Under the pieces are notes generated by a model. That model searched no databases, was not told where the DNA came from, and saw only the letters and a list, made by a program, of their open reading frames with translations. Of a stretch of DNA of 64,000 bases, positions 26,129 to 37,505 are shown piece after piece; within the stretch, counting starts at the first letter, position 1; every line of letters starts with the position of its first letter. The translations under genes were made by a program, and so were the position numbers. Where the stretch lies: NCBI GenBank assembly GCA_003439945.1, contig QVRM01002079.1:1-64000 (forward strand), in the 5' to 3' direction. The stretch comes from Dermanyssus gallinae (taxonomy: Eukaryota; Arthropoda; Arachnida; Mesostigmata; Dermanyssidae).

Positions 26129-26499
26129 TGGGCGCGCCCTTCTACAACGCAAACTAGAAGGCTAGAACAAGCCGTTGGATTGATTTAAGTATTTATTCAC
26201 TCTTTGCCACCATGGGTGGTCAATAGCGTGTTTACTTTGTTACTGCTGCTGCTGCTGCCGCTTCTAGCGTTGACGATGTTGGCGCTGCTGCTGATGCTTG
26301 TGTTACTGCTGGAACGCAAGTCCACTATCACTGTGCGCTAGGCCTTACGCTGTTCGTTCCCACTCCACTTCTGCTTGTTGATTGGATGAGACCAAATGAG
26401 GGCGGCCGGTGAGATGGTGACGTCGCAGACTGGCTGGGTGACGATGCCCCCAGCATTCACCGGCCTCGTCCGCGTTCCTCATACACACACACGCATACG
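24592..26499. other. unassigned; GC-rich part and GA repeat
   Basis: No gene recognised. 25280-25900 is GC-rich with several open frames lacking known motifs and could hold a promoter or first exon. A (GA)n run lies at 26098-26126, and GCT-rich triplets at 26240-26310. Confidence 0.4.
26098..26126. repeat. (GA)n microsatellite
   Basis: About 28 bases of gagaga. Confidence 0.9.
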
Positions 26500-26935
26500 T
26501 ATGCGAGGTCAGATCGAAAAGTTCCAATACCATCTTATAAAAGCAAAATGTGTATTCAATCTTCCAACGTAGTTACCTGCTACCTTCAAAATAACTTCCG
26601 GCCCCCAATTACAATGCACTTGTGCCACCTCCTTTAATACTCTTTGATTTTAGGCGCGCGGCTTTCGAAGTTGCGCCTGCAAATGTTTCGTTATCTCTTC
26701 TCTAGAGCCTAGAAACGTCGCGCCTTCGATTTTTTTGCCCGTGGGGACAGGAAAAGTTGCCAGGAGCAATGTCCTGCAAATAAAAATGTCCTGCGGAAAT
26801 ACAGGAAGTCGACTTTTCATCCAATAGTCCGAAACCAGTAACGATGTGTGTGCCGGTGCATTGTCGTTGCATTTGCGGACATGCAACGACACGCAATTTC
26901 CTCATATACAAATACAAATAAAGAAAAATACAAAG
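26500..26935 (-). pseudogene. decayed mariner transposase, C-terminal half
   Basis: On the minus strand CNDNAPAHTSLLVSDYWM (26890-26815) is the mariner DNAPAHTS block holding the second catalytic Asp. Then come an eroded third-Asp region, PTGKKIEGATFLGSREEITKH and the C-terminal block GAGSYFEGS. The conserved SPDLAPCDFFLFP motif is destroyed and stops follow after QLRKPRA. GGTCAGATCGAAAAGTTCCAATAC at 26507-26530 probably lies near the element's 3' end. Confidence 0.82.
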
Positions 26936-28425
26936 ACCCTGGGGAGCGTTTAGCGTTGACTTTTTTTATGAATAGTACAAGAGGTAGTGCCGATATATTT
27001 ATTAAGTAACATACCGCTATTCACAGATGTAAATTGTTTGATCTAAAAAGCAAAAAGTTATCCGTCTTTTTGCAACTTCCCAGAAGGGATTCTGTAACGT
27101 CGGCAGCACTCTTTACTAGTTGCACACTGCAAAACATTTTATCTCCCCCACCTAAGATGAACTGTGATAAGCTAAATAATATCTCCATCAATTAGAAGCC
27201 GGCATCTACTTATACGTGATGGAGTTGGCCTTATTGATAGGGTCAAGCACTTGGCCACCGAATCATCACGACTCTTTATGGATTAACGCTGCCTCCCTAG
27301 TTGTCGGAAGATGGCCCAGTACATATAGGAACACTGACTGTATGTACAAGCCGCAGAAGTCCCGAAGAAAGCTTGGAAATCTACGATGCACCTGTCAAGT
27401 CGGTATTGTATGTCGCAGGCCCTTGAGGCAAATTGGCACGTCGTCAAAATACCACAAATACTGTGTCGAAATAACCAACAACCCTTGCCGAAAAATGAAG
27501 TTACTAATGCATTAAGTTCTTAAGCACCTTACTATTCTTATTATTAGATAATAAAAATAGGAAGACTTTTAAACGCAGATTTAATTTGAATTAAGCTTTT
27601 AAAATGTTAGCTTTGTGACTAAAACTAAAACAACAAAACAATTTCGCAAATTAAGAAGTATCGCTGATGGGGAGAGAAAAAGAAAAATGTCGGAGACTTA
27701 TTGCATGGGCTGTTTTCTATTCTGATTCGCGGGCGGGTGTGAGGAGAGCAAGGGAATGAATGACCGTTTGCCTGGATTTTTTGTTTTAGTCGAACAATAC
27801 ATCAAACGTTAGAGAAGGCGCCTCACGGTCACACGTAACTTTTGACCGTGCTATTTACTATTTGAATCTACTGAAGCATGCGCTTGCTATTTGATTAATG
27901 CGTCAATTGCAGAAATGTATTCCTGTAAACCGCGGCAGGCCAACTGTCATCTTTACAGCCGTGCGTTTCAGTATGTGAATTAGACGCAGGCGATCACTTT
28001 AAGTACTTCCAGAACATAATGCACCATGTACCGAAGAGCTGATACTTCTAACGTATGGTTGGCTATTAAAGTTCACTCTCAAATTGGTGAATTGCGCCTT
28101 GAACCTTTTCAATTCTATTGCTGCTACACCTTGTTTCGTTTCGATGGCATAAGGCCTCATGAATGCTTGAATTTGTCAGGCGTAATATTCCTCTTGTCCT
28201 AAGGAAAACCGCATTATTTAAAGATAATGATCCTTCTAACACGTCGTGTGATTCCGAGTGCGTACTACAAAACAGCTAATAATGCGTCATTGATATGGCA
28301 TATGCCGTTTATGTTAGATTAATTAGATATAACAATCACCCGAACAAAGATCTTTGTGGCATTTTGTATTGTTCGCATTGCACTACTAATTTTGAATCCT
28401 AATATGCGTATATATAGATTTGACT
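26936..28425. other. unassigned
   Basis: No gene recognised. The 99-codon frame at 27216-27515 (+) has no motif I know. Confidence 0.4.
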
Positions 28426-28600
28426 TTACAAGCTTATGTAAAATGTTTTCTCATTCAAGCTCCGGCAAGTCAATGATGAGATATCTTTTCATATGCAATT
28501 TTTAAGTCAATGAATAAGGCTGCAAGCCTGTATTGCCTCTCACAAAATTAATGTAATTTCTTGTAGGTCGCCCTCAGTAGACCCTAATTTTTGAAATGCA
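28426..28600 (-). pseudogene. possible LINE RT motif-A fragment
   Basis: The minus strand reads RLAALFIDLKIAYEKISHH near 28540-28480, resembling motif A of non-LTR reverse transcriptases (x-A-L-F-I-D-L-x-x-A-F-D-x-V-x-H). No other RT block is convincing around it. Confidence 0.4.
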
Positions 28601-29575
28601 CGCTATGACGCTTTACGACGACCTGCTTAAACACTTTATCAATCTGGTACAAGTCGTACGGTTTCTTTCTCTCTCTCTGCTCCTTTTTATTCCTTTCTGC
28701 CTATTGCCCTTCATCGACCCACCTACTTCAATCTCACTCCCGCTCTGCCCCATTCTCCGACTACCTCGTTTCACCATATTTCAAACAACTTAGCTGAACG
28801 AAAGGTTGCTCCACGACTGGATGGATATATGTGCATGTATTTATTCGAAGGGCACACATGGCATGGCTGAAACTGGGGTCGAGACGAAAGCACCCCCCTG
28901 AGGTGCCGGCGAGGCAGTGGGTGGCAAAAGCCTATCCAAGCTATCGTGGTCGTGGAGTACCGCCACGTGAACCCTGCAGCGCTTGGCCGTTTTCACCGGC
29001 GGTCTTCGTTTTCAAGGCGCGCCCGGCTGCGGTTGGAATCGTAAGGAATGTTGCACGTATTTTATTGCCCCCTCGAGCATCTGGCCAGCGCAGCCTCGCT
29101 GCGCCAACGAGTTGGTCATTGCGCGTTGTGGGCGTCGTCGCGCTTGTCGTCTTTGTCGCGTTCTATAACTAGCCAAGCGCAACCTTCCTTGTTGCCCCCC
29201 CGGCCTGCCCCACGCGGTCGTGTCCGACATCTTGACCAGTCCAGTCCCTACCAGTGTCGTATTTGGTGGCTGTTCACCCCGCTTGCGTGCCGCCGACAAC
29301 AATGACCTCGTCGTACCGACGACAGCCATTCCGCGACGCGACATGGGTGCGCTTTGGCCCGCAGAGCACCGGTAGCGCGAGCGGTGGGAAACAGGGCAAC
29401 CAATGGCAAACGGTTGTTGTTACGCGATTCCCTCTTGTGGAGCGGATGGTCTTATAGCCTCCTGAACTCGCCCCCTGATCCTGTTTGCGGCCTACCGAGC
29501 CATAGCCATTGTCCTGCTCCTGTTCAGGTCGTTGCTCTACAGAAGCGATGCCGCCCTTCGTATAAAGGCCATGAT
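28601..29575. other. GC-rich unassigned DNA
   Basis: GC-rich from 28.85 kb with overlapping open frames on both strands and none with a known motif. It could be a promoter or untranslated first-exon region. I cannot support a gene. Confidence 0.35.
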
Positions 29576-29726
29576 GGCGACAACAATGACGACAACGACA
29601 ACAACAATAAAACAACAACAACAATAAAACAACAACAACGACGACGACAACAACAATAGCAGCAGCAACAACAACAACGACGACGACAACAACAATAGCA
29701 GCAGCAACAACAACAACAACAGGGAC
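29576..29726. repeat. CAA/CGA/CAG-rich tract with 39-base tandem duplication
   Basis: The unit CAACAACGACGACGACAACA followed by ACAATAGCAGCAGC occurs twice in succession (about 29632-29670 and 29671-29709). Confidence 0.85.
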
Positions 29727-31014
29727 GACGCTGATGCTGTGGGGCAACTGTTGAAACGGGCAAGCACTTACTCTCCCATGTACGCAGAAGGCCGTCCGAG
29801 TCAGTCGATGGCCACCGGCCACCAATGGCCTGCGCAAGAATGCCGGAAAATTACCGCTCCTTGCAGCATTCGTGCGGGCACCCTCTCTACCCCAGGGGGG
29901 CATTCTTTCATCGAGATAGCCGCCCCGCCGCTAGTGAAATGCGGGCAAGCGACCGGCCGCATGCGACCGACCCACGAGAAATCGACCATCGCTCCAACCA
30001 ACCATGGCGTAGCGTCGCTATATTCCTCGTTCCCTATAACAAATATGCGGGTGTGCTGTGGGCAACTCTCCCCTCTACCCTATTCCACTCCATCCCATGT
30101 AACGTCGCGTAATGTGCCACACACACACACAATGCTGTACTATGTAGTTAACGTGTGCTATACTGAGTCATAAAGAAATCTTCAGAACGGTGGCCTGTTG
30201 TACTCTCATTTGTAGGAAGCTCGCCTTCAAATAGAGATCCGAGCGCTTATACGCGACCACATGCGCAATTTTGCGTATGTTTTCCGAATCGTTTGAAGAT
30301 GGGCGTTAAACGGCCTCGCACCACGCTATCTTTCACGTTCGTGGCCACGGTAAGAAATTATTCCGCGCTGTCCGCATTTCGCGAGGACGATTGGCGGTTC
30401 TGGTTCCATTTGCAATTGCGGTCTTACCTGTGCATTCATTTTCAGTACTCGCTGTGACGCAGCCGTCTCCCTCAACGATCTATGTGCTTAGTCGTTTAGC
30501 ATTTAACTTCGAAAGGTGAATTCACGGCGAATATTGCTCATCAACAACAAACTACTAACCTTTAAGTAATAGTAATTTATCCTGAATGATGACCATTTTG
30601 CCAAAGCTAGATAGCATATAATGTTGATTTAGCTCTTCACTGATATTATGTTGGGCCAGGTGATCTATCATATTTGTGCCGTTCTGAGGTAAGCTAAGCC
30701 TGTCACTAAGAAGCTAAATCATGTGACGCCCTAAACGCGATTTACCTGTACAACGTAAGAATTTCTGTTACATAAAGGTAAATAGTTCAACATCTGACTT
30801 ATGTTTTAAGGGCGTGTGCTATAGTGATCATGCTAATTTTGTGTTGTTTTAAGTACACGTACTCCTGAAGGACTTGCTTAGTTAACGGAGCAGAAATGTT
30901 GTCTAGCGCGAAACTGAGTCAATACAATATCACCTAACACGCTTTGAGGGCATCTGGACCGCAGGCGCCTTAGAAACGTATGTTGTACGCCTTCCATCAA
31001 CTTTCTGTATTTAT
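29727..31014. other. unassigned
   Basis: No gene recognised; GC-rich to about 30.1 kb, then AT-richer. Confidence 0.4.
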
Positions 31015-31330
31015 TTAGTCATCTGCATATTCAAGATATTTGACGCCATGTGACAGGTACTTCCTTTTGTCCAAAACAAAAATCGTATGCAGAAGAAAGG
31101 ATACATATTCCCTTTGAGGCGCACCAGATGATGGAGAAGGCGGAACGTTAGCGGCTTGCGAACGGTCTGTATCTGGCGATGTACAATGTGATGAACAAAA
31201 GATTGCGGCTTGAATGGGCATATTCACTAGCCCGTACCATAGCGTTGTTGTGTGCTGGTACTCCGTCTTGCTGGAACAACATACTCGAGCGAATACTTTC
31301 TGGAACACCTACTAGCAGTTCGGATAAGAT
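31015..31330 (-). pseudogene. reverse transcriptase fragment (motif B to YADD)
   Basis: The minus frame contains SSGAPQREYVSFLL and ends in YLEYADD, the order and spacing of motif B (G-x-P-Q-G-S) and the catalytic YADD of LINE reverse transcriptases. The Gly-Ser of motif B is replaced by Arg-Glu, and the frame stops directly after YADD, so it is a relic. Confidence 0.6.
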
Positions 31331-32116
31331 TCTCCTCAGAGGTGTGCGGTACGTTTCTCTTTTTAAAATGTTGGGTGTTCATAGGGTGTTTTATAAGTAA
31401 ACTGTTTACTATTTTAGCCTAAACGTTTACGGAGCCGTCCTGGCGTGCATGCGGGTAGATCACATGAGGTTTGCATGCCATGCCAGTATTGTGTGCAATA
31501 AATGTGCCCTCTTATGCAAACACAGCTTTATCTGTGAGAAGCACAAGTAGAGGGAACTAAGGCATGGTTGCTTTTTTTGTAAAAACCAACACGGAACAAC
31601 ATCCCTAGCGGTTTCAATGAGTTCAAGCTCTGCAACCTGCTGATTGCCACTCACGTGATTGACATACTGTCAATGGTTTTTGCAGAAGAAATATAATTAC
31701 GCAACTTTACAGAGATTACGCTTGCTTTGTGCAGAAAGGCGTAATTAATGCAATTAACAATTATCATTGCCTTTCCAACGACCCGCGTATGATCTGCCCG
31801 CATGCATGCAAGGCTCGCTTCTCCAAAAATAGTTGGACTCACATTGTAAACATCCCGAAAGAGTAAATAGAGAGAAGAAACAGACCGTACACTACTGCTA
31901 AGAGGTGTTCCACAGATTATCTGAACACTCAATAATGTGGTTACAGCGCCACGGAACACCAGAAGGCTACAGCCCTGCGATACGGGCTCGCCTAGACGCT
32001 ACCTTCGGTGATTACTGAATGGGCCGATGCTAAATCTAATAAACACGTACACGGCACATGGTGACTTAGTTTTGACCACGATTTTTCGCTCACCACATCG
32101 AACGCCACCAGACAAA
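31331..32116. other. unassigned
   Basis: No recognised gene. Confidence 0.4.
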
Positions 32117-32315
32117 AACCGAGCAAGATGGCTTAGTGGCAAAGCCTTTGCCTTGCATTCGGGAGGACTGGGTTCGAGACCCAGACCGGCCACTCTTAAA
32201 TTGGTTTGCATGGTTTCCAATTTAGACAAGGTAAATACCGGAGTAGATTAAAAATTAGCCATGACATGAAATAACCGTACACGGACATTAGCCATACAGA
32301 AAATCTATCAAAAAA
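32117..32315 (+). mobile_element. tRNA-derived SINE, copy 3
   Basis: Best preserved of the three copies. The head carries ATGGCTTAGTGGCAAAGC, TTGCATTCGGGAGG and GGTTCGAGACCC; the body carries TTGGTTTGCATGGTTTCC, AATTAGCCATGACATG and CCGTACACGGACATTAGCC, with an A-rich end. The head resembles tRNA-Ala with a TGC anticodon. Confidence 0.88.
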
Positions 32316-32859
32316 GACACAGACCGTACACCACCAACTAACTCTCTTAACATGAGATTCTATACGAATTCGACATTGGGAGGGGAGAGACTCACGGTAA
32401 TCGAGCCACAATCGATTTTACATCAAACTAATCCCCATTTAATTCGCATTTTTCTTTATGGTTTACTTTTGTTGTATGTATTAGAAGCAAAAGCAAACAT
32501 TAGGCATCAAAGTTTGGATCTCGAGTTTTGTGAAATTATTTACCCCATGCAACTATCCCCTTTCCCAAGCCAAAACTGAAGTTTACTTTCGAACACACTG
32601 GCATGCTCACTTTTACCAATTACACACTTCTGAAGTGATGTCCTATCAGTCATTTTGGCATAACATACATTTGTAATATCACCGTCACTCCTAATTGAAA
32701 TGTTTGCGGTCCTTATGCCATTAGCAAACAGATTTTTTCCTACGAAACCTAAGTCAGACCATATAAAAGCCTGGTCTGGTCAGCCCCGAGACAGCACAGC
32801 TTTTTATGCAGCAAGAGATCACATCAAGAGATCACCTACGTATTGGCTACTATTAAGGG
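32316..32859. other. unassigned
   Basis: No recognised feature. Confidence 0.4.
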
Positions 32860-33265
32860 TGTTCAAATTGAAATACACGAAAAACAATATGTGTAAGATT
32901 GAAATCTTTATTAAAAGGTAATTACCAGAGGTCTAAGCATAACTATTCCATCGTTCCAGACAAAGGATTGCCTGTTCCCAGAATTTCTGCGGCTGCAACA
33001 AGGGCCAGTCCTCTATAAGTCGTCTTCACTTTGTCATCCGAGTTAAAATGCTTCCATTTGAGATGTGTTTCTAACGGGATAAATCGACGAAAGTCGCACG
33101 GCGCCAGTCCGGGCTATAGGGCGGATGTGTACGGTTTCCCGTATGGCCACCATCCGGCGATGAATATCGGCCGGTTGAACACCTTCCGCAGTCAGAGAGG
33201 TGCGCTCGTATTTGCACGGTAACATCTCGCTACTCCTCATCGTCGAATTTTGCAATGGGAACGCC
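32860..33265 (-). pseudogene. internally deleted mariner transposase relic
   Basis: Read on the minus strand, the upper part (33195-33130) gives LTAEGVQPADIHRRMVA, the helix-turn-helix region near the N-terminus of mariner transposases. The lower part (33060-32940), through frame changes, gives HFNSDDKVKT-like sequence and QPQKFWEQ, the C-terminal block that follows the catalytic domain. The two blocks are separated by tens of bases instead of the several hundred expected, so the catalytic core is missing. It therefore resembles a non-autonomous deletion derivative. Confidence 0.68.
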
Positions 33266-33704
33266 ATGCATGAATGGATTTATTGTTCGCTTGACATGTG
33301 TACACATGTCAAAGTTACTCTAAGCCGGCATATTCAGAAAGTCGCCGGTTTGGTTATTACGACGTTTCGTGCCTTTTTAGTTAAACAGCACTGATGTTCC
33401 ATTCTATCACAGAATATTTGGCGTTTTAGCAGCCGTCGCAGCTTGAGGTTGTGATTACGACTGCTACTATTAGTGTCGCAACTCCTTAAAAAGGCCTGTC
33501 GTCCTGCCCTTGGATGAATTGCGTGCCCGGTGTCGTGCGCTCAAAAAGTCCATTATGATGCTAGAGCACTGTCGCAGTTCTAAACTGTTAGTCCCAATGC
33601 TGCGTCGTGTCTGCTGCTCGTGTGCTCGTGACGATGATCCAGAGGACGACGTGGCCGTGTAGCGAGGGTTGATAATAGAGGGGTGCGGAGTACACGTAAT
33701 TGCA

Positions 33705-33708
<4 letters not shown>
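33266..33708. other. unassigned
   Basis: No recognised gene. Confidence 0.4.

Positions 33709-33780
<72 letters not shown>
33709..33780. repeat. (TA)n microsatellite
   Basis: About 72 bases uninterrupted. Confidence 0.95.
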
Positions 33781-33782
<2 letters not shown>

Positions 33783-33806
33783 TTAATAAATCATCACAAT
33801 ATTTTC
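33781..33806 (+). mobile_element. terminal 26 bases of the R2-like tail next to (TA)n
   Basis: GATTAATAAATCATCACAATATTTTCT is matched, split here as GATTAATAAATC and ATCACAATATTTTCT, against 46180-46207. (TA)n precedes it but not follows it. Confidence 0.75.
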
Positions 33807-34624
33807 TCTATGAATGGCCTTGCATGTGGCGCTCCTTTTGGCTTGAGTTCGGGTCTGCCCTTTTTGCCCCGTTGCCCCGTTTAAACAACAACATTAACTA
33901 CAACAATTTCTACTACAGCTACATAAAGCCCTACTGCTGCTCGTAAGACCTTATAGCACCACCACGTAGCGTACCTGCCAACCTGCCATTGCTGCAACTG
34001 TAAACAACTATTTCTACTATTGTCTCGAAACCAAATTAACCTGTCCGGCTGGCCGGTAGAAGCCAACTCACTGCCCGCTGGTGACCTCTGTCAAGCCACA
34101 GGACTACTTCGTCGCCCCCACCCCATAGGTGAGTTGGCCATGTTGATGCTAACGGTGACGCCAACGTAGCCGCCACCCCAGGCGGCCGGGAAAACGATGG
34201 GCAAATATAAAGAAGCTGGGAATGGCCGCCCAGCACGCTTCAACTACGCCCCCCCCCCTTCCGACCAACATAGAGCAACAAGACAGAGATTTACAGCCAG
34301 ATGGGGTTCTGTCAGCGGCGTGTTTTTGACTGGTCCAGCGACCGACAACTGAAGCCGACCCTATTGGTAAGTGTATATATGAATATGTATATATATATAC
34401 ATATACATATATATTAATCACCCCCGGCATTACAGCAACAGTTATAGCATTCATGACATCACCCATAGAAGCAGCAGTCGCTGCGAATATAGCGAAACGA
34501 TGGCAAGGCAGAAAAAGAGAAAACGTTATAATAAAGCAAAAAACGTTTCGTAACCTTTGGAATTGTTAAGAAAGTTTAACACGGCCAATGGCGAGCATAT
34601 TGCCGACGACGGCTACAACAAACA

Positions 34625-34661
<37 letters not shown>

Positions 34662-35540
34662 ACCAACAATAACAGTGGCTACGAGCACGATAATATGAGA
34701 CTGTCTGTCTGTTTGTCTGCCTATTGTTGTCGTAAACTACCAGACTGTCAGGATGGAGCATTCGCCCGACAGGACATTCAGGCAGAACGGGCCAGGCACG
34801 TGTATTGCCAAGAGCCACTGCTGAAGCAAGCTGGTCATGCTGGCGATGTCGGTGTTAGCCGCGTCGGGGGTTGCAGCGACTCAGCGGTGGCAACAGCGGC
34901 ATTGGCTGACCTCATCTTTTGTCCTCTATGTCTGTGGTCAACAACGCTAGCAAAACCAGCCCGCACTCACGCAGGCAGTCTCTCCCGTTGAAGGGCCTTG
35001 GCGCCACCGGCGCCTACACTGGCTTTGCCCCCTGTCTCCTATAACGTTCGTCAACCGCCAACTGTTGCCAGTTATTGTAGTATTAGCACTTGTAGTAGTA
35101 GTAGTAGCAGTAGTAATAGAAGTAGTTGTAGTAATACGCTTGTATATAACGTAGACGCGAAATAACTGAGCAACAGAGATAAAGATGGAGATAGAGAGGA
35201 AGAGGGGGAGAGGGGGAGAACGAGGGAGGTGCAGCAATGCATTCTTGTGAGATTGAGCGCGACTTCACAATGGAGAAGCTGAGGCTAATTTTGAGCAATA
35301 GGCTTCTTGGTGCGTCAAGCGCCACTAAGAACTCCTCCAAGCCGGAAGCTGGTCGTGAGAGTCGATTCGCTTTGAATGGGCCCGTCACCGTACGCATCTA
35401 GGCAGCTACGGTGAGCCGGCCGGCTGGCCGGGGCGATGGGGATCACTCGCTTCAGATCTAAGAACGTACATGTATCATTCATGGCAGCGTAGAGTGAGTC
35501 GCAATTTCGCAACGCTCTACAGCTACTCCACTGCTGTTAC
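33807..35540. other. unassigned, with AAC and CT patches
   Basis: An (AAC)n run lies at about 34622-34660 and CT/GTA-rich DNA at 35080-35230. Open frames overlap in several frames and none carries a known motif. Confidence 0.4.
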
Positions 35541-35573
35541 AGTCCACGACAAGGTTGGACCTTGTCGTGGACT
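35541..35573. repeat. perfect 14-bp hairpin with 5-base loop
   Basis: AGTCCACGACAAGG, loop TTGGA, then CCTTGTCGTGGACT. It lies inside the open frame 35470-35925 but has no T-run after it. Confidence 0.9.
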
Positions 35574-35589
35574 ACCACTACTACTACTC

Positions 35590-35925
35590 TTATATATGCC
35601 CCTATTTGCAAAACAATTCGTAAGGAGGCTCGCAAAGGAAGCGGTTAAGCCGTACTGCATTAAGCATGGCTGGCGGAATTGCTGGTGGTCCTGTTTGTCA
35701 TATGGCCGTCGAGACAATAATGAGCTACAAATGGTCACTTTGGCTATCACAAAGCAGGCCGCTGCGGGGTTCCGCAGGTTTCTCAGAAATACTCCTCATG
35801 AACGTCCTCCAATAATGTCTCTCAAGAAAAATAAGATCGACATGGTCATGACAAATATGGTGACAAGCCTATATGAAACCACGCTCACACAGGTGTTGTA
35901 TGAAAGTCTCCTCGCTTGTAATTGA
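35590..35925 (+). CDS. orphan open frame, possible exon
   Basis: A plus-strand frame open from 35470 to a TGA after 35925. The part from about 35590 has balanced composition, basic and hydrophobic stretches (KQFVRRLAKEAVKPY, AITKQAAAGFRRFLRNT, SLKKNKIDMVMTNMV) and none of the repeat bias of its neighbours. I recognise no family. It could be an exon of an unidentified gene or a relic of mobile DNA. Confidence 0.3.
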   Translation, partial: LYMPLFAKQFVRRLAKEAVKPYCIKHGWRNCWWSCLSYGRRDNNELQMVTLAITKQAAAGFRRFLRNTPHERPPIMSLKKNKIDMVMTNMVTSLYETTLTQVLYESLLACN

Positions 35926-36515
35926 TTCCTCGTAATTTGCTGTTACAGCGTATCCGTGCTAAATAATCGCATTTTGAACGAATTCATATATGTACGAGTA
36001 TATACATGCCCATGGTAGTCCGCAAGCACTCGTCCACGTCAGCTAATCGTGTTGCCCTATTAATTCGTAGACAAATTCGAAAGTAAGTCGCCAGCGTAAT
36101 TTATGATTTGGTTCCACTAATAGGTTACAAGTTCAGTCGGTGGAGATAGAGACCTTAGGCATGAGCTGGACAAGTTAAACCTTACTCTATATTGGGCTAT
36201 TCTAGACAATTGGCTCGTTTAGAGTGACCCAACCTCAAATGAAAAGAAAAAAATGTTTCCTCTGCACGTTATTAAAAAGCCTAAACACGTTATTCTCACG
36301 AGTACAGATCCACCAATGCAGCATGGCTTACTTTATTCAAATACATTCAAAAAGTGCATGCCTTAGTAGCAGCTTGGTAGTATACCGACAACGCTGTACT
36401 GTACTATCGACATTGTGTTTCTTCCTTATTTCAATGCCTTCTTGTTTGCTCCATTGTCGATCTCAGTTTCTTATGAGGCTGTTATGCACCCTTGCGCGAC
36501 GATAGGGTTACTTGG
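35926..36515. other. unassigned
   Basis: No recognised gene. Confidence 0.4.
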
Positions 36516-36983
36516 CTAGGTACTGCTTGAGGTCGATGGAGAGACAGTCAGAAAGGAATTCCGGACAGAGAGCATCCGAGCAAACGCCGTAATGCTTCGT
36601 TCGTCGTGAATGTCATCGCTGTCAAGCATACCTAAAGTGTGAGCTCGCATTGGAGACGGTGTGCTTGTGGCCTGCGGGGGATGCTGCGGAGGATACTGCG
36701 GGGGATGCTGCGGGGGATGCTGCGAGGGATACTGCGAGGGATACTGCGAGGGATACTGCGGAGGATGCTGCGAAGGATACTGCGGGGGTTGCTGCAGAGG
36801 ATGCTGCGGAGGATACTGCGAGGGATGCTGCAGAGGATGCTGCGGAGGATACTGCGGGGGATGCTGCGAGGGATGCTGCAGAGGATGCTGCGGAGGATGC
36901 TGCGGACGAGGTTCTGATAATAGCACTGCTTCTTTTGCTGTAATGCCATGTTCCTCTTTTGCTGCCTGTAACAATATATACAT
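36516..36983 (-). CDS. Pro/Gln/His repeat open frame on a 12-bp minisatellite
   Basis: The minus frame encodes about 155 residues. The central part (36665-36905) consists of about twenty 4-residue repeats of the type PQHP, PQYP, SQYP and LQHP, each encoded by 12 bases. The flanks (EEHGITAKEAVLLSEPR before; MRAHTLGMLDSDDIHDERS after) are non-repetitive and plausible as protein. All other frames are also open through the array, as expected for a stop-free period-12 repeat, so coding status is unproven. Confidence 0.35.
   Translation of the reverse strand: MYILLQAAKEEHGITAKEAVLLSEPRPQHPPQHPLQHPSQHPPQYPPQHPLQHPSQYPPQHPLQQPPQYPSQHPPQYPSQYPSQYPSQHPPQHPPQYPPQHPPQATSTPSPMRAHTLGMLDSDDIHDERSITAFARMLSVRNSFLTVSPSTSSST
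36665..36908. repeat. 12-bp minisatellite (GGATRCTGCGRG)
   Basis: About twenty tandem copies of a 12-base unit with variants GGATGCTGCGGG, GGATACTGCGAG and GGATGCTGCAGA. The strong purine skew is on the plus strand. Confidence 0.95.
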
Positions 36984-37017
36984 GCATACACTATATATGT
37001 TTATATATTATATAATT
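36984..37017. repeat. TA-rich sequence
   Basis: Short imperfect tata/ttta sequence bordering the next element. Confidence 0.6.
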
Positions 37018-37079
37018 TAAATATTGTGAGGATTCATGAAATCATTTCCAACAAGTTTCACACTCGGCAGTGATCGCCA
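37018..37079 (-). mobile_element. R2-like retrotransposon 3' tail, diverged copy
   Basis: Reverse complement of the R2-like 3' tail: AATATTGTGA, ATCATTT, GTTT-CACACTCGGCAGTG and TCGCC are conserved with about ten differences. (TA)n follows directly at 37080 and TA-rich DNA precedes it. Confidence 0.8.
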
Positions 37080-37215
37080 TAATATATATATATATATATA
37101 TATACATATATCATATATAAATAGATATATATATATATGTTATACATATATATATATATTATATATATATTATATGCTATATATAATATATCTATATATT
37201 TCTATGTCTCTTCAT
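37080..37215. repeat. (TA)n / CATA compound microsatellite
   Basis: Imperfect TA repeats with cata and gata units. Confidence 0.9.
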
Positions 37216-37505
37216 ATTTATCTATAAGATGAGATAGAATAACACCTCTCTCTATATCTAATCTGTCTCTTCTCTAAAGAGGAGAGATAAGAAGATAGTT
37301 TCTGATTCTCTCTCTCTCTAAGAGAGTCTAGAGAGGTCTATAGATATCCTCTCTCCTTCTCTTCTCTTCTCTCTCTTCTCTCTTCCTAATCCTCTCTCTA
37401 TTCCCTCTCTCTAACTTCTCCTCTCCTTCTCTCTCCTCTTTCTCTTCTTTCTCTCTCTCTATATCTCTATCTCTCTCTCTATCATCTCTATATACACATA
37501 TTATA
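37216..37505. repeat. CT/GA-rich low-complexity tract
   Basis: Nearly 300 bases of pyrimidine-rich ctct/tctc sequence with a short purine-rich interruption (about 37270-37330), grading into tata. Confidence 0.85.

Noticed and set aside
29274..29903. 209-codon minus frame as a gene
   Set aside because: It is dominated by poly-Val/Leu/Cys from the CAA-rich tract, with no known domain in the remainder.
36665..36908. CRISPR array
   Set aside because: The repeats are 12 bp with no unique spacers; it is a minisatellite in a eukaryotic genome.
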